Origin: JASHSH01 sp036490215
GTDB taxonomy: Bacteria; Pseudomonadota; Alphaproteobacteria; Rhodospirillales; Magnetospirillaceae
DNA: 64,000 nt
NCBI GenBank assembly: GCA_036490215.1
Contig: DASXEH010000002.1
Span: 1 to 64,000, forward strand
Direction: 5' to 3'
The translations under genes and the position numbers were made by a program. Shown piece by piece: positions 51,156 to 60,166 of the stretch. The first letter of the stretch is position 1; the number at the start of each line of letters is the position of its first letter. The notes beneath the pieces were generated by a model, which saw only the letters and a program-made list of their open reading frames with translations, had not been told where the DNA came from and did no database searches.

Positions 51156-52172
51156 TTACTTTTCGGCAGCAGCCGATTCGGTGTCGGACTCGTCCCGATC
51201 TTCGGTTTCCTCGTCCTCGGGATCGGGATCGTCATCCTCATCGTCGTCTTCGTCCTCCCCGTCATCGGAGTCGAAGTCTTCGTCTTCTTCCGTGTCCTCG
51301 TCTTCCTCATCGTCGCCGTCTTCATCCTCGTCATCGTCGTCGGAATCCCCATCGGATTCCGCGTCGGCGTCGGATGCGGCCTCTTCCTCGTCGATATCCG
51401 CTTCGTCGTCTTCGGCTTCGTCGTCGTCGTCCGCTTCGGCCTCAGGCGTATCTAGCATTTCGTCAGCCAGGGCGGCCCGTTCAAGGGCCTCCTCTGTGGC
51501 CTCTTCGCTGTCCCCGCCATTGACATGGCCGTTAACCGGAACAGTAGCGGCCTGGTCCTCGCCGTCGCCCAAGGGCTCAACCGGCTCTTCGCCGGGCACC
51601 ACGTCCTCATGGGCACGGGCCGCGTAGGCCATGGCCGGGTTGGTATCGAGCAAGCCCGAGGCCTTCAGTTCGTCGATACCGGGCAGATCGTCCAAGCTTT
51701 TCAAGCCGAAATGGTCGAGGAACACTTCGGTCGTGCCCCACAGCATCGGGCGGCCCGGGGCTTCCTTGCGGCCCAGCGGACGGACCCAGCCGGCCTCGAA
51801 CAGCAGATCGAGCGTGCCCTGGCTGACCGACACGCCGCGAATTTCTTCGATTTCGGCCCGCGTCACGCCTTGGCCGCCTTTCTGATACGCCAGGATCGCC
51901 AGGGTCTCGGCAGCCGCCTTGGGCAGCTTGCGCGAGACAACGACCTCCTTGCCTAAAATTGCGCCAAGATCGACAGCCGTGCGGAACGCCCAACCGTCGC
52001 CCCGCCTGACCAGATTCACGCCGCGCCCGGCATACAGCACCGACAGATCTTCAAGCACCGTGGCCACGTCGATGCCCTCGGGCAGACGCTTCACCAACTC
52101 GTTCTCTTCGAGCGGCTTGGCCGAGGCAAAAACCAGAGCCTCAACAAGGCGGAGATGTTGGGGGTCGCTCAT
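51156..52172 (-). CDS. scpB: Condensin subunit ScpB with a long acidic tail
   Basis: A 338-residue partner of ScpA and SMC in chromosome segregation. Residues 1-185 are the two winged-helix domains (HLRLVEALVFASAKPLEENEL and PKAAAETLAILAYQKGGQGVTRAEIEEIRG). From 241 to 330, 65 of 90 residues are Asp or Glu, an unusually long acidic extension; bacterial ScpB is usually about 180-230 residues. It overlaps scpA by 4 bases. Confidence 0.95.
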   Translation of the reverse strand: MSDPQHLRLVEALVFASAKPLEENELVKRLPEGIDVATVLEDLSVLYAGRGVNLVRRGDGWAFRTAVDLGAILGKEVVVSRKLPKAAAETLAILAYQKGGQGVTRAEIEEIRGVSVSQGTLDLLFEAGWVRPLGRKEAPGRPMLWGTTEVFLDHFGLKSLDDLPGIDELKASGLLDTNPAMAYAARAHEDVVPGEEPVEPLGDGEDQAATVPVNGHVNGGDSEEATEEALERAALADEMLDTPEAEADDDDEAEDDEADIDEEEAASDADAESDGDSDDDDEDEDGDDEEDEDTEEDEDFDSDDGEDEDDDEDDDPDPEDEETEDRDESDTESAAAEK

Positions 52173-52972
52173 GTTTGTACTTCACTCTCTTTCGAACGCA
52201 GCCACAAAGGCCCGAACGCGCCGTTCTCCTGGCGCAAATCGACCCGCCCCTGCTTCACCAATTCGAGCACGGCCACGAAATGGGCCGAAACCGCCGACCG
52301 CCGCACCAGGCCCTTCAAACCCGGCGGCAAGAGATCGAACATCGAGGTCCAGCGCGGCAGGCGGCCGAACATGTGTTCGAGCCGCGCCACGGCATCGGCG
52401 ACCGAATAGAGATCGGTCGCCTCGATCTGCATCCGCGCCGAATGCTGCGACTGGCGCTTGTAATACTCGGAATAGGCCTTGAGCAGATCGTAGATCCCGG
52501 CTTCCCAGACGATCCGGGTCGGGCCGACGATCACTTCGGTCACGCCGCGGCCGAACACGTCAACGCCCAGGCGCGGACGCGACGCCAGCGCATGCCCGGC
52601 CTCGCGCATCGCCTCGAGGCGCCGCAGCTGGAATTGCAGCGCGGCCGCCATGGTCTCGGCATCGGGCTGAACCTCGGGATCGGCGGGCGGCTCAGGCAGC
52701 AGCAGGCGGGATTTGAGATAGGCGAGCCAAGCGGCCATCACCAGATAGTCTGCGGCCAGTTCCAGGTTCTCGCGCTTCATGCGCTCGACGAATTCGAGAT
52801 ACTGGTCGGCCAGCTGCAGGATCGAAATCTTGGCGAGATCGACCTTTTGATCGCGCGCCAGGGTCAGAAGCAGATCGAGCGGACCTTCGAATCCGTCCAG
52901 GTCGAGCACCAGCGCGGATGCGCCCGCGGATGCTACGGCCTCACTAACTTCGACCTGCTGCCCCTCTTCCAT
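52169..52972 (-). CDS. scpA: Condensin kleisin subunit ScpA
   Basis: A 267-residue kleisin that bridges SMC heads. FEGPLDLLLTLARDQKVDLAKISILQLADQYL near the N-terminus and YLVMAAWLAYLKSRLLLP are diagnostic; the C-terminal winged helix includes VAVLELVKQGRVDLRQ. It overlaps scpB by 4 bases. The 100-base gap upstream separates it from the M50 protease gene. Confidence 0.95.
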   Translation of the reverse strand: MEEGQQVEVSEAVASAGASALVLDLDGFEGPLDLLLTLARDQKVDLAKISILQLADQYLEFVERMKRENLELAADYLVMAAWLAYLKSRLLLPEPPADPEVQPDAETMAAALQFQLRRLEAMREAGHALASRPRLGVDVFGRGVTEVIVGPTRIVWEAGIYDLLKAYSEYYKRQSQHSARMQIEATDLYSVADAVARLEHMFGRLPRWTSMFDLLPPGLKGLVRRSAVSAHFVAVLELVKQGRVDLRQENGAFGPLWLRSKESEVQT

Positions 52973-53072
52973 CAGCCCTATCTATGCCAAACGCGCCGCG
53001 GGGTACACCAGTTCCAGCAAGTAATCCACAGGAACGGGAAGGCCTGTGAAACATGTGGAAAACGTTGGTGCG

Positions 53073-53756
53073 TCAGCTCAGAGGGATGCCAATGGATTGA
53101 TATAACAGGTCCATCAGATAGCTGACGGGTACGCCGACCACCCAACCGAACACATTGATGCCCAAAAAGGGCAAAACGAACATGGCGATCATCAGCCCCG
53201 GAAAGGTGTAACGCTCGGCCCGCTGCAGGGCCGCCGCGTAACGCCGGGGCAGCAAACCCACCGCCACCCGGCCACCATCCAACGGCGGGATCGGGATCAT
53301 GTTGAAAACGGCCAGAATCAGGTTGATGACCACCGAGTTCTGCAGATTGTCCGCGGTCCATTCCTGGCCCGAAGCCGGCAAATAAGGCACGGCGTAGAGC
53401 AGCAGGCCCGAAATCACGGCCAGGATCACATTGGTTGCCGGACCTGCCACACCGACCAGGGCCATGCCCAGGCGGGCCGGCTTCAGGCGGTTGAAATTGA
53501 CCGGCACCGGCTTGGCCCAGCCGAACATCATCGACGAACCCGACAGCAGCAGCAGCCCCGGTAAAATCAGCGTGCCGAAGGGATCGATGTGGCGGATCGG
53601 ATTGGCCGAAATCCGGCCCATGCGCTGGGCGGTATCGTCCCCCAACCGCAGCGCCGCAAAGCCATGGGCGGCTTCGTGGAGCGTGATGGCGAGAACAAGC
53701 GGCAGAATCCAGACGGAAAACTGCTGCACAACCTGGGAGAGATGGCTTGGGATCAT
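53073..53756 (-). CDS. Site-2 protease family (M50) membrane metalloprotease
   Basis: A 227-residue membrane protein with about six helices. The zinc motif is LHEAAHGFAAL (HExxH, His27 and His31) and the third ligand lies in NMIPIPPLDGGR (the NPDG-type motif). No PDZ domain, which places it in the small YwhC-like subgroup rather than RseP. The substrate is unknown. It runs with nagZ and scpAB in the usual alphaproteobacterial order. Confidence 0.92.
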   Translation of the reverse strand: MIPSHLSQVVQQFSVWILPLVLAITLHEAAHGFAALRLGDDTAQRMGRISANPIRHIDPFGTLILPGLLLLSGSSMMFGWAKPVPVNFNRLKPARLGMALVGVAGPATNVILAVISGLLLYAVPYLPASGQEWTADNLQNSVVINLILAVFNMIPIPPLDGGRVAVGLLPRRYAAALQRAERYTFPGLMIAMFVLPFLGINVFGWVVGVPVSYLMDLLYQSIGIPLS

Positions 53757-53777
53757 GGGGCTAGATATAGGACGATT

Positions 53778-54806
53778 TCATTCGGCCGCTGCATTGAGCC
53801 AAGCGGCCAGCGTGGCGTCGCCGCCAGTGGGTACCGGTTCGGGCTTGGCTTGGCGGCGCGATTCCGCTTTGGCCAGGCGCTCCGCGGTACGGTCGGAAAC
53901 CGGCCCGACACCCAGCGCGACACCCGTCATCTCCTCCATCTTGCCGTTGCAGTGGAGGGCGAGATCGCAGCCCGCCGCCAGCGAGGCCCGCGCGCGATCG
54001 TCATAGGTGCCGGTCAGCGCGCCCATGGACAGATCATCGGTCACCAGCACGCCGTCGAAACCGATCTCGCCGCGGATCAACACCTCGATCACCTTGTGCG
54101 AGCGCGTCGCCGGATTTTCCGGATCGACCGCGGTATAGATGCAATGGCAGGTCATACCCCAAGGCGAATCGGCCAGCGCCTTGAACGGTACGCAATCGAT
54201 CGACGCCAATTCCTCGCGCGAGGCGCGAACGATCGGGACGGTGCCGTGGCTGTCGACCAGCGCGCGGCCATGGCCCGGCAGATGCTTGATCACCGGCATG
54301 ACGCCGTTCGCCAGGAACGCATCGCGCACCGCGCCGCCCAGGCTGGCGACGAGCTTCGGATCGCCGGAAAACGCGCGGTCGCCGATCGCATCGGTCACGC
54401 CTTGGATCGGCACATCGAGCACCGGCGTGCAATCGACATCGATGCCGAGCGCCAGAAGATCGGCCGCGATCAGCCGCGCATGCAGCGCCACCGCGCGCCG
54501 CGCCAGATCGGGGTCGGTGGCGGCAATCCGGCCATAGCGCGCCATCGCCGGACGGCTATTCCAATGCGGCGGCTTCAGGCGCTGGACGCGCCCGCCTTCC
54601 TGATCGATCAGCACCGGCGCATGGCGGCCGACAGTGGCGCGCATCGACGCCACCAGTGCCTTGATCTGCTCGGGCGACTCGCAATTCCGTTGAAACAGGA
54701 TGAAGCCGAGCGGATTGGTCCGCTCGTAGAACGCCTTTTCCGCATCGCTGAGAACGGTGCCGGCGCAGCCGAAGATGACCGCGGCGGGAGTGCTATTTAC
54801 GGGCAA
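53778..54806 (-). CDS. nagZ: Beta-N-acetylhexosaminidase (GH3), peptidoglycan recycling
   Basis: A 342-residue GH3 enzyme that removes GlcNAc from muropeptides in the cytoplasm. KHLPGHGRALVDSHGTVP carries the catalytic Asp-His dyad loop, and the nucleophile Asp is in GVLVTDDLSMGAL. GFILFQRNC near the start is typical of NagZ. It overlaps the SPOR gene by 14 bases. Confidence 0.95.
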   Translation of the reverse strand: MPVNSTPAAVIFGCAGTVLSDAEKAFYERTNPLGFILFQRNCESPEQIKALVASMRATVGRHAPVLIDQEGGRVQRLKPPHWNSRPAMARYGRIAATDPDLARRAVALHARLIAADLLALGIDVDCTPVLDVPIQGVTDAIGDRAFSGDPKLVASLGGAVRDAFLANGVMPVIKHLPGHGRALVDSHGTVPIVRASREELASIDCVPFKALADSPWGMTCHCIYTAVDPENPATRSHKVIEVLIRGEIGFDGVLVTDDLSMGALTGTYDDRARASLAAGCDLALHCNGKMEEMTGVALGVGPVSDRTAERLAKAESRRQAKPEPVPTGGDATLAAWLNAAAE

Positions 54807-55737
54807 CGATGCACACCTGCTTGCGCTGGGTCAGTTCGGCGCAGAGCGACTTGGCCGAGGCTTCGTCGAGCGGCCCGGCGCGCAAACGGAAGAACACGCC
54901 CTTGGCGCCAAGGTCCGCACGCTGGACGTCCTCGGTCAGATTGCCGAGCAGATCCTTATTGGCCGCCTGGGTTCTCTTCCACGCCGCCTGAGCGTCGCCC
55001 TCGGACTTTAACGCCGCGAGTTGGACCTCATAGTTACCCGACCCGGCAGGGGCCGCTGCTTTCGGCGCCGGCGCGGGCGCGGCCGAAGCCATTACGGTCG
55101 GCTTGGCCTTGGCATCCTTCTTCCCGGTCTCTTTGACCGGCGAAAGCATGTTGGGTTGCACGGTTGGCGTCGTCGCCTGCTTCGCTGACTGAACCTGCGT
55201 CGCCGTCACGTTGGGCACCGGTGCCGCAGCAGCCGGTGGCGGCGAGGCCGCGGGCATGTCGGAGGTGGCCGCGGCGGGCGGCGGCGGTGGCATGGCCGAG
55301 GATGCGGCGCTGTTGGCGGCTTGGGCCTGCGGCTTCATGACGGGCGCCTGGGGCTTCTCGGGCGGCGGCAGAAGCTTTTCCTGGGTCGCGCCGGCATCGT
55401 TGCTGGCGTCGCCCTTGCCGAGATCCTGATAGACCTGCTTGTCCTGATTGGGGACGGCCATGCCGCCGCGATCTTCGGGCTTGGTCTTGATCGGCTTGTC
55501 GTCGGGCTGGATCACGGGAACGTTGGCGTCCGCCGTCGTCCGCGGCCCATCGCCCACCAGGAGATGACGCGCGGCCACACCGACCGCGGCCAGGGCCAGA
55601 AGGCCCAGCGCGATCGTCAGGATCAGGCGCGTATGCCCCCCGCGCCGTTCACCAAGACCGTCCGAATCAGCGTCGAACCGCTCCGGAATGATGTCCATAA
55701 TCTCGCGTTCGATGGAATCGCGCGGCCGCTTGGCCAT
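54793..55737 (-). CDS. SPOR-domain protein (septal peptidoglycan-binding)
   Basis: A 314-residue protein with a cytoplasmic N-terminus, one membrane helix (LILTIALGLLALAAVGVAA, about 37-55), a long Pro/Ala-rich linker and a C-terminal SPOR domain (about 231-314, beginning GNYEVQLAALKSEGDAQAAW). SPOR domains bind glycan strands stripped of peptides at the division septum. The ATG follows the argS stop directly (TAGATG), so the two are coupled. Confidence 0.93.
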   Translation of the reverse strand: MAKRPRDSIEREIMDIIPERFDADSDGLGERRGGHTRLILTIALGLLALAAVGVAARHLLVGDGPRTTADANVPVIQPDDKPIKTKPEDRGGMAVPNQDKQVYQDLGKGDASNDAGATQEKLLPPPEKPQAPVMKPQAQAANSAASSAMPPPPPAAATSDMPAASPPPAAAAPVPNVTATQVQSAKQATTPTVQPNMLSPVKETGKKDAKAKPTVMASAAPAPAPKAAAPAGSGNYEVQLAALKSEGDAQAAWKRTQAANKDLLGNLTEDVQRADLGAKGVFFRLRAGPLDEASAKSLCAELTQRKQVCIVARK

Positions 55738-57492
55738 CTAGCGCATCTCCTCCACAGGCTGGACACCGAACACGGCAAGGCCCGACGCCACCACGGACGC
55801 CACAGCCTGCACCAGCGCCATACGGGCCAGCGATAAATCTCGATCCGATTCTACTAGAAAGCGCAGGGTGGCGTCATCCTTACCCATCGTCCACAGCCCA
55901 TGCAGGGCCGCGGCCACATCATACAGATAAAAAGCTATACGATGCGGCTCCTCGGCCTCGGCGGCGCCTTCGATCAGACGCGGCCAACCGGCCAGCACTT
56001 TGATCAAAGCAATCTCGGCCGGATCGGTCAAGCGATCCAAGGGGCCATCGGCCAGGCCCTTCGCCGTCAGATCGGCCCCGGGGAACAGCTCGGCCGCCTT
56101 GCGCAGCACCGAATGTGCGCGGGCATGGGCGTATTGGACGTAGAAGACCGGATTGTCCTTCGACTGTTCCTGAACCTTCACCACGTCGAAATCGAGCTGC
56201 GCATCGTTCTTACGCGTCAGCATGATGAAACGCACCACGTCCTTGCCGACCTCGTCGATCACATCGCGAAGCGTGACGAAGGTGCCGGCGCGCTTGCTCA
56301 TCTTGTAGGGCTGGCCGTCCTTGAGCAGCGCGACCAGCTGGACAAGCTTCACGTCGAGCCGGCCTTTGCCTTCGGTGAGCGCCGTCACGGCTGCCTGGAC
56401 GCGCTTGACATAGCCGCCGTGATCGGCGCCCCAGACATCCACCATCCGCGCGAAGCCGCGCTGGTACTTGTCGAGGTGATAAGCGATATCGGAGGCGAAA
56501 TAGGTCCAGGACCCATCCGACTTCTTCAACGGCCGGTCGACCTCATCGCCGAACTTCGTGGCGCGGAAGAGCAACTGCTCCTTCGGCTCCCAATCGTCGG
56601 GCAGCTTACCCTTCGGCGGTTCGAGCACACCGGTATAGGTAAGATCGGCCTTGGCGAGCACGGCCTGTGCCTGATCGACACGGCCGGCATCGATCAGCGC
56701 GCGCTCCGACGCAAAGACCGCGTGACGCACGCCCAGTGCGCCGAGATCGTCCTTGATCAATTCGAGCATCGCGGCGATGGCGCGCTTGCGGAACTCCGGC
56801 AGCCATTCACTCTCGGGCGCGCCCTGCCATTTGGCGCTATCGGCCTTCGCGATCGCCTGACCGACCGGGATCAGATAGTCGCCCGGATAAAGACCTTCCG
56901 GAATCGCGCCGATATTTTCGCCCAGCGCTTCGCGATAGCGCAAATGGGTCGAGCGCGCCAGCACATCGACTTGGGCGCCGGCGTCGTTGATGTAGTACTC
57001 GCGCGAGACCTTGAACCCGGCCTTGTCGAGCAGGTTCGCCAGCGCATCGCCGAACACGGCACCGCGGCCATGACCCACATGCAGCGGCCCGGTCGGATTG
57101 GCCGAGACGTATTCGACGTTGATCGCCTGGCCTGCGCCGAGATTGCAGTCGCCATAGGACGCGCCGGCACGCAGCACGTCCTTGAGGCGCGCGCGCCAGA
57201 AAGTGTCGTCGAGGCGCAGATTGATGAAGCCGGGCCCCGCGATCTCGACCGAAGTCACCGCAGGCACGGCGCGCAACTCGGCTGCCAGCAATTCGGCGAT
57301 ATCGCGCGGCTTCATGTTCGCGGCCTTGGCCAGAACCATCGCCGCGTTGGTCGCCGCATCACCATGGGCCGTTTCGCGCGGCGGCTCGGCGGTGACGCGG
57401 CTGAAATCGAGTCCAGCCGGCAGCTTGCCGGCGCTCACGAGACGGTCGAGCGCGGCGATAACGTGTTCGCGGAGCGTGGTGAACAGGTTCAT
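55738..57492 (-). CDS. argS: Arginine--tRNA ligase
   Basis: A 584-residue class I synthetase. The HIGH motif is NPTGPLHVGHGRGAVFGDAL, and the KMSKS-like loop is YKMSKRAGTFVTL. The N-terminal Add-1 domain begins MNLFTTLREHVIAALDRL, which fixes the start at 57492; upstream in-frame codons lie in a repeat element. First gene of the long housekeeping operon. Confidence 0.97.
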   Translation of the reverse strand: MNLFTTLREHVIAALDRLVSAGKLPAGLDFSRVTAEPPRETAHGDAATNAAMVLAKAANMKPRDIAELLAAELRAVPAVTSVEIAGPGFINLRLDDTFWRARLKDVLRAGASYGDCNLGAGQAINVEYVSANPTGPLHVGHGRGAVFGDALANLLDKAGFKVSREYYINDAGAQVDVLARSTHLRYREALGENIGAIPEGLYPGDYLIPVGQAIAKADSAKWQGAPESEWLPEFRKRAIAAMLELIKDDLGALGVRHAVFASERALIDAGRVDQAQAVLAKADLTYTGVLEPPKGKLPDDWEPKEQLLFRATKFGDEVDRPLKKSDGSWTYFASDIAYHLDKYQRGFARMVDVWGADHGGYVKRVQAAVTALTEGKGRLDVKLVQLVALLKDGQPYKMSKRAGTFVTLRDVIDEVGKDVVRFIMLTRKNDAQLDFDVVKVQEQSKDNPVFYVQYAHARAHSVLRKAAELFPGADLTAKGLADGPLDRLTDPAEIALIKVLAGWPRLIEGAAEAEEPHRIAFYLYDVAAALHGLWTMGKDDATLRFLVESDRDLSLARMALVQAVASVVASGLAVFGVQPVEEMR

Positions 57493-57525
57493 GGGCGAGG
57501 CTGTCATGACACACATACACAACGC

Positions 57526-57652
57526 GTCATCACCGGGCTTGTCCCGGTGATCCACGTCTTTCTCGTTTCAGGCAAAGGCGTGGATGCCCGGCAGTCGTGC
57601 TTCGCACGCCAATATTTCGCTAGCCGGCAAGGCCGGCGGGCCGGGCATGACG
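57526..57652. repeat. Palindromic repeat GTCATCACCGGG ... CCGGGCATGACG (family C)
   Basis: A 127-base element in the gap between dgt and argS. The ends are GTCATCACCGGG and CCGGGCATGAC, with internal complementary blocks CCACG/CGTGG. Similar elements are widespread in alphaproteobacteria. It lies upstream of the argS start, so it may be carried in the argS leader. Confidence 0.75.
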
Positions 57653-57679
57653 ACTTCGGGAAACGGAAAATGCAATCAC

Positions 57680-58858
57680 TCATGGCGCCGATTGCAGATC
57701 GAACAGGCGCCGGTGTTCGTCGAGCGCGAAGGAATCGGTCATCGACGCGATGTAGTCGGACACGGCGCGCGCCGTCTTGGCGCTGTTGGGTTCGTCGCAG
57801 CGCGTCTGCCAATCGGGCGGCAGGCATCCAGGCTCGTTGGCGAGCAAGGTGTAGAGGTCTTTGACGACGCGGCGGGCTTTGCTGGTCATGCGGTTGACGC
57901 GGTAGTGGCGATACATGTGCTGATGCAGGAATCGTTTCAGGGCGGCGTCGTTTTGGCGCATTTCGTCGGAAAAGGCCACAAGCGGTTCACCGAGATGGCG
58001 CACAGCTTCGCTGGACGCGGGCGCATGACGCGCGATGCGGCGCTTGGTCTCGGCGATCAGATCACCGACCATCAGACCGATCAGCCGGCGCACCGCCTCG
58101 TGGATGTGCAGGCTTTCGCCGATATCGGGATAGTCGCGCTTCACGCCGGCGAAGACCGCGCCCACCATCGGCACATCGGCCAGATCGGCGATCACGAACA
58201 GGCCGGCACGTAATCCGTCGTCGATATCATGGTTGTTATAGGCGATGTCGTCGGCCATCGCGGCCACCTGCGCCTCGGCACCGGCATAGGTGTCGAGTTC
58301 CAGGTTCCAGCCGGCGCTGTAATCGGCGATCGCCTGGGGCAGCGGCCTTGCCGCTCTCGGCCCGGCCAATGGCCCGTTATGCTTGACCAGCCCCTCAACC
58401 GTCTCCCACGACAGGTTGAGCCCGACAAAATCGTAATAGCGGCGTTCGAGCTCGGTGATGATGCGCAAGGATTGAGCGTTATGATCGAAGCCGCCGATCG
58501 CCTTGGTCATCTCGCCCAGCGCGTCCTCGCCGGCATGGCCGAAGGGCGTGTGGCCGAGATCGTGGGCCAGGGCTAGCGCCTCGCCCAGATCCTCGTCGAG
58601 GTCGAGCACGCGGCAAACCGTCCGGGCGATCTGGGCCACTTCCAGGCTGTGGGTCAGGCGGGTGCGGAAGTTGTCGCCATCGTGATAGACGAACACCTGG
58701 GTCTTGTATTTCAGCCGCCGGAAGGCCTCGCAATGGATGACCCGGTCCCGGTCGCGCTGGAAGGGCGAGCGGGTCTCGCTGTCCTTCTCGGGGAAGCGCC
58801 GGCCGCGGCTTTGGGCCGGATCGGAGGCATAGGGGGCAAGGATCGGGCGGGAATTCAT
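57680..58858 (-). CDS. dgt: Deoxyguanosinetriphosphate triphosphohydrolase-like protein (HD domain)
   Basis: A 392-residue HD-domain dNTPase that splits dNTPs to nucleoside and triphosphate. The metal ligands are His70 (RTRLTHSLEVAQ), His99-Asp100 (ALAHDLGHTPFGHAGE) and a later Asp (MADDIAYNNHDIDDG). FPEKDSETRSPFQRDRDRVIHCEAFRRLKYKTQVF is the family start. The ATG at 58858 is chosen; the longer frame has no ribosome site. It is divergent from erpA, a common arrangement in this class. Confidence 0.95.
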   Translation of the reverse strand: MNSRPILAPYASDPAQSRGRRFPEKDSETRSPFQRDRDRVIHCEAFRRLKYKTQVFVYHDGDNFRTRLTHSLEVAQIARTVCRVLDLDEDLGEALALAHDLGHTPFGHAGEDALGEMTKAIGGFDHNAQSLRIITELERRYYDFVGLNLSWETVEGLVKHNGPLAGPRAARPLPQAIADYSAGWNLELDTYAGAEAQVAAMADDIAYNNHDIDDGLRAGLFVIADLADVPMVGAVFAGVKRDYPDIGESLHIHEAVRRLIGLMVGDLIAETKRRIARHAPASSEAVRHLGEPLVAFSDEMRQNDAALKRFLHQHMYRHYRVNRMTSKARRVVKDLYTLLANEPGCLPPDWQTRCDEPNSAKTARAVSDYIASMTDSFALDEHRRLFDLQSAP

Positions 58859-59024
58859 GGTTGGCGGGACACTACCCGCCCCCGTCCCCAGGTTCAATTG
58901 GCCCGTCACTTAACCCGTATGGGAGCTGTGATTTAAGACAAATCCGCCTTTGTAAGGGATGCGGATACCTTTGACATTCGCCCCCGCCCTGCCTACATGA
59001 TGGAGGCAGCAGCGAGGCCCAGAC

Positions 59025-59378
59025 ATGCCCGATGACGTCCATATCGTTCCCCGCGAAGTCCATCTGAGCGAAAGCGCCGCCCGGCGCATCGAGCAGTTGA
59101 AGGCCAGCGAGGGTAATACCGCCCTGATGCTCCGGTTGGCGGTCTCGGGCGGCGGCTGCTCGGGCTTCTCCTATGGCTTCTCGCTCGATGGCCAGCGCCG
59201 CGACGACGACCACCTCTTCGAGGATTTCGGCGTGACTCTGGTGATCGACGAGACCTCGCTCGATCTGCTGGCCGGATCGATGGTCGACTATGTCGACGAG
59301 CTGGCGGGCAGTTCCTTCACGGTGAAGAACCCCAACGCCAGCTCCACCTGCGGCTGCGGCAGTTCTTTCGCGGTCTGA
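59025..59378 (+). CDS. erpA: A-type iron-sulfur cluster insertion protein
   Basis: A 117-residue carrier that delivers Fe-S clusters to target enzymes. The three cluster cysteines are Cys45 (GGGCSGFSYGF), Cys109 and Cys111 (STCGCGSSF). The sequence is closest to ErpA/HesB-type proteins. It is divergent from dgt and convergent with a secreted HExxH protein. Confidence 0.93.
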   Translation: MPDDVHIVPREVHLSESAARRIEQLKASEGNTALMLRLAVSGGGCSGFSYGFSLDGQRRDDDHLFEDFGVTLVIDETSLDLLAGSMVDYVDELAGSSFTVKNPNASSTCGCGSSFAV

Positions 59379-59387
59379 CCGCGCTTC

Positions 59388-60101
59388 TCAATTCGTCTGA
59401 TCCAGTTTGAAGCCGTGCCGCGACCAGTGGTTGCACTTCGCGTTTTCGCGCCGATAGTTCTGGGGCGTGTCGATGCTTGCGTTCCGCTTCGCCATTTCCT
59501 GCTGCATCAGCAGAAACGTCGATTTCGCATTCTCGAATAGATATTGGGCCACGGCGTTGTCTCGTTTCGGATCCTTGTAGAACACGGCGGGAAACAAGCG
59601 ATTCGCCGACTCGGTCAGCGCCGCCTGTATCGTGGGCGCCCATTCGTTCATGGTCTCGAGGTTGAACCGGACATGCGTGTTCTCGTGGTTCAGGATTACG
59701 TTGTATTCGCATGAGCCAGGCTCGTATTCGGATGCGACATACACATCCATCACCGGGATGCCGATCGAGGCATCAACCTTCTTGAGCCAAACGCAGTAGA
59801 TTCCGCCAGGTCTCGGCAGCGCGACATAGTGTGGGACGACCACGATGCCGTCGGCCAGCTTGGTCAGGCCCAGCAGGATGCTTCCTTGCGGGGGACGTTC
59901 AGCCGATTTCTCAACCTTCGGCAAGCCGAACAGATCGACATCGTGGTGATAGACGAGTTTGGGCGTGAGAACCTGGACGTTGACCGTCGGTGAACCCAAT
60001 TGCGGCATCGCCGGACACTGAGCCTTGGCGACCGAGGCCAACGTCACGACAAGCAACGTGGTGATGAGAAACCCTAGAAGATGCCGTGCAATTGCATTCA
60101 T
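59388..60101 (-). CDS. Secreted HExxH-motif protein of unknown function
   Basis: A 237-residue protein with a signal peptide (about 1-28, ending VAKAQ). Residues 137-150 read LNHENTHVRFNLET, an HExxH zinc motif (His139-Glu140, His143) with no named family, although it resembles DUF922-like secreted zinc peptidases. Four cysteines remain after the signal (29, 103, 131 and one near the C-terminus), so disulfides are likely. The start at 60101 is chosen for the signal peptide. It is divergent from xthA by 65 bases. Protease activity is inferred only. Confidence 0.75.
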   Translation of the reverse strand: MNAIARHLLGFLITTLLVVTLASVAKAQCPAMPQLGSPTVNVQVLTPKLVYHHDVDLFGLPKVEKSAERPPQGSILLGLTKLADGIVVVPHYVALPRPGGIYCVWLKKVDASIGIPVMDVYVASEYEPGSCEYNVILNHENTHVRFNLETMNEWAPTIQAALTESANRLFPAVFYKDPKRDNAVAQYLFENAKSTFLLMQQEMAKRNASIDTPQNYRRENAKCNHWSRHGFKLDQTN

Positions 60102-60166
60102 CGCATTGTCGACCGTTGCATCCAAGCACACTCGACCGAACCCCCAGCGGCGTCTAGGATCATCCC

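Noticed and set aside
51076..51627. Serine-rich 183-codon plus-strand frame opposite scpB
   Set aside because: It is the reverse complement of the Asp/Glu codon runs in the ScpB tail (GAC/GAG read as GTC/CTC and TCG/TCC).
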